A stretch of 64,000 nt of DNA from Prunus persica (taxonomy: Eukaryota; Streptophyta; Magnoliopsida; Rosales; Rosaceae): NCBI RefSeq assembly GCF_000346465.2, contig NC_034010.1, forward strand, positions 4,327,003 through 4,391,002, written 5' to 3'. Numbering within the stretch: position 1 is the stretch's first letter; each line of letters begins with the position of its first letter. Below the pieces are notes generated by a model. It was not told the DNA's origin. It ran no database searches and saw only the letters and a list, made by a program, of their open reading frames with translations. Of the stretch, positions 63,544 through 64,000 are shown in pieces. A program made the translations under genes and the position numbers.

Positions 63544-64000
63544 TTATGCACATAGAGTGATTTCGTCATCGCCAAACTCAATCGACCGGTCGAGTTCCAA
63601 ATGTCGACTGGTCATTTCTTCATAGATAGCACCATCTTCAGCTCCAGACTGTGGCAACTGATCGTTTTCTCCAGTGCGACCGGTCATTTTCTTCGCGAGA
63701 GTAATATCTTTAAATAGATCATTATGCACTTCAAGTCCAAGATTCTCCAATCCAAGATTCTCTAATTCACTCCCCTTCTTCCTCTGAATTGAAGATGAAG
63801 GAGAGACATAATAGGACACTTCTTTATGGAAAGTCACGTCCAAAGTAACATGCACCTTCTAGATAGGTGGATGATAGCACTTATAACCTTTCTAAGTAGA
63901 AGAGTTACCAATAAAAATACATCGCAGAGCACAAAGATCAAATTTACTCTGTTGATGGGAGTAGACATGAACATAGGCAACATATCCAAAAACTTTAGGG
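63544..64000 (-). pseudogene. Ty1/copia pol fragment (integrase C-terminal to RT linker), truncated by window end
   Basis: On the minus strand from 64000: KVFGYVAYVHVYSHQQSKFD, then FIGNSST, a stop, KGYKCYHPP, a stop, and VHVTLDVTFHKEVSYYVSPS, the conserved copia integrase C-terminal block. The following linker (DDEITLCA end) stops at 63544. Two nonsense codons show that it is dead. The rest lies outside the window. Confidence 0.8.

Overview
The window is nuclear DNA of a flowering plant. Genes have GT-AG introns, the non-genic DNA is AT-rich, and CACTA, Mutator-like (MULE), PIF/Harbinger, hAT, LINE, SINE, Ty1/copia and Ty3/gypsy elements are all present. The host genes have ordinary eudicot products: Mx-like dynamin-related proteins of the DRP4C type, a NUDT16-type Nudix hydrolase and an mTERF protein. 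The tandem DRP4C family and the repeat types suggest a woody rosid, possibly Rosaceae, but the sequence alone does not prove this. There is one 100-N assembly gap (45868-45967). No rRNA, tRNA or CRISPR array was seen.

Layout. 1-7429: right-hand part of a CACTA element, transcribed leftward. It encodes a plant En/Spm-type protein ending in a Ulp1 (C48) protease domain, carries hundreds of short CGACG motifs even inside introns, and contains a captured fragment of the proteasome gene RPN6. 7430-14700: a graveyard of fragments, comprising a collapsed NBS-LRR gene, a copia gag scrap, a 604-bp element carrying a receptor-kinase exon, a dead LINE joined to a reversed SINE, and MITEs. 14700-28500: the DRP4C cluster, with two nearly identical tandem intact genes and one inverted copy broken by a 5-bp duplication; hAT-like and Harbinger-like elements sit between them. 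30399-33990: a four-exon Nudix hydrolase gene. 34800-37406: an mTERF pseudogene fragment and an intact intronless mTERF gene. 37840-46760: a decayed Ty3/gypsy element split by a complete 4,940-bp copia element with 5-bp target duplications.

46902-63055 is the most unusual part. It is a 16,154-bp MULE bounded by related terminal inverted repeats and a perfect 9-bp target duplication (aaattgaaa). It holds a FAR1/MULE transposase gene, two divergently transcribed small coiled-coil genes that share a C-terminal motif and each have an E2F-like site, an At2g35280-type F-box gene, a GRF zinc-finger/membrane-anchor gene, and a six-exon DUF1985-Ulp1 SUMO-protease gene that reads open for 966 codons with an intact catalytic triad. 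It is therefore a transposon with a private set of ubiquitin/SUMO-related and possibly S-phase-linked genes. The last kilobase holds a SINE-like sequence and a second copia fragment.

How the genes work together: the host genes are unrelated neighbours. Inside the MULE, the transposase is transcribed inward from the left terminus and the Ulp1 gene inward from the right terminus, with the accessory genes between them. That arrangement fits a cooperating element-encoded set, but joint function is inference.
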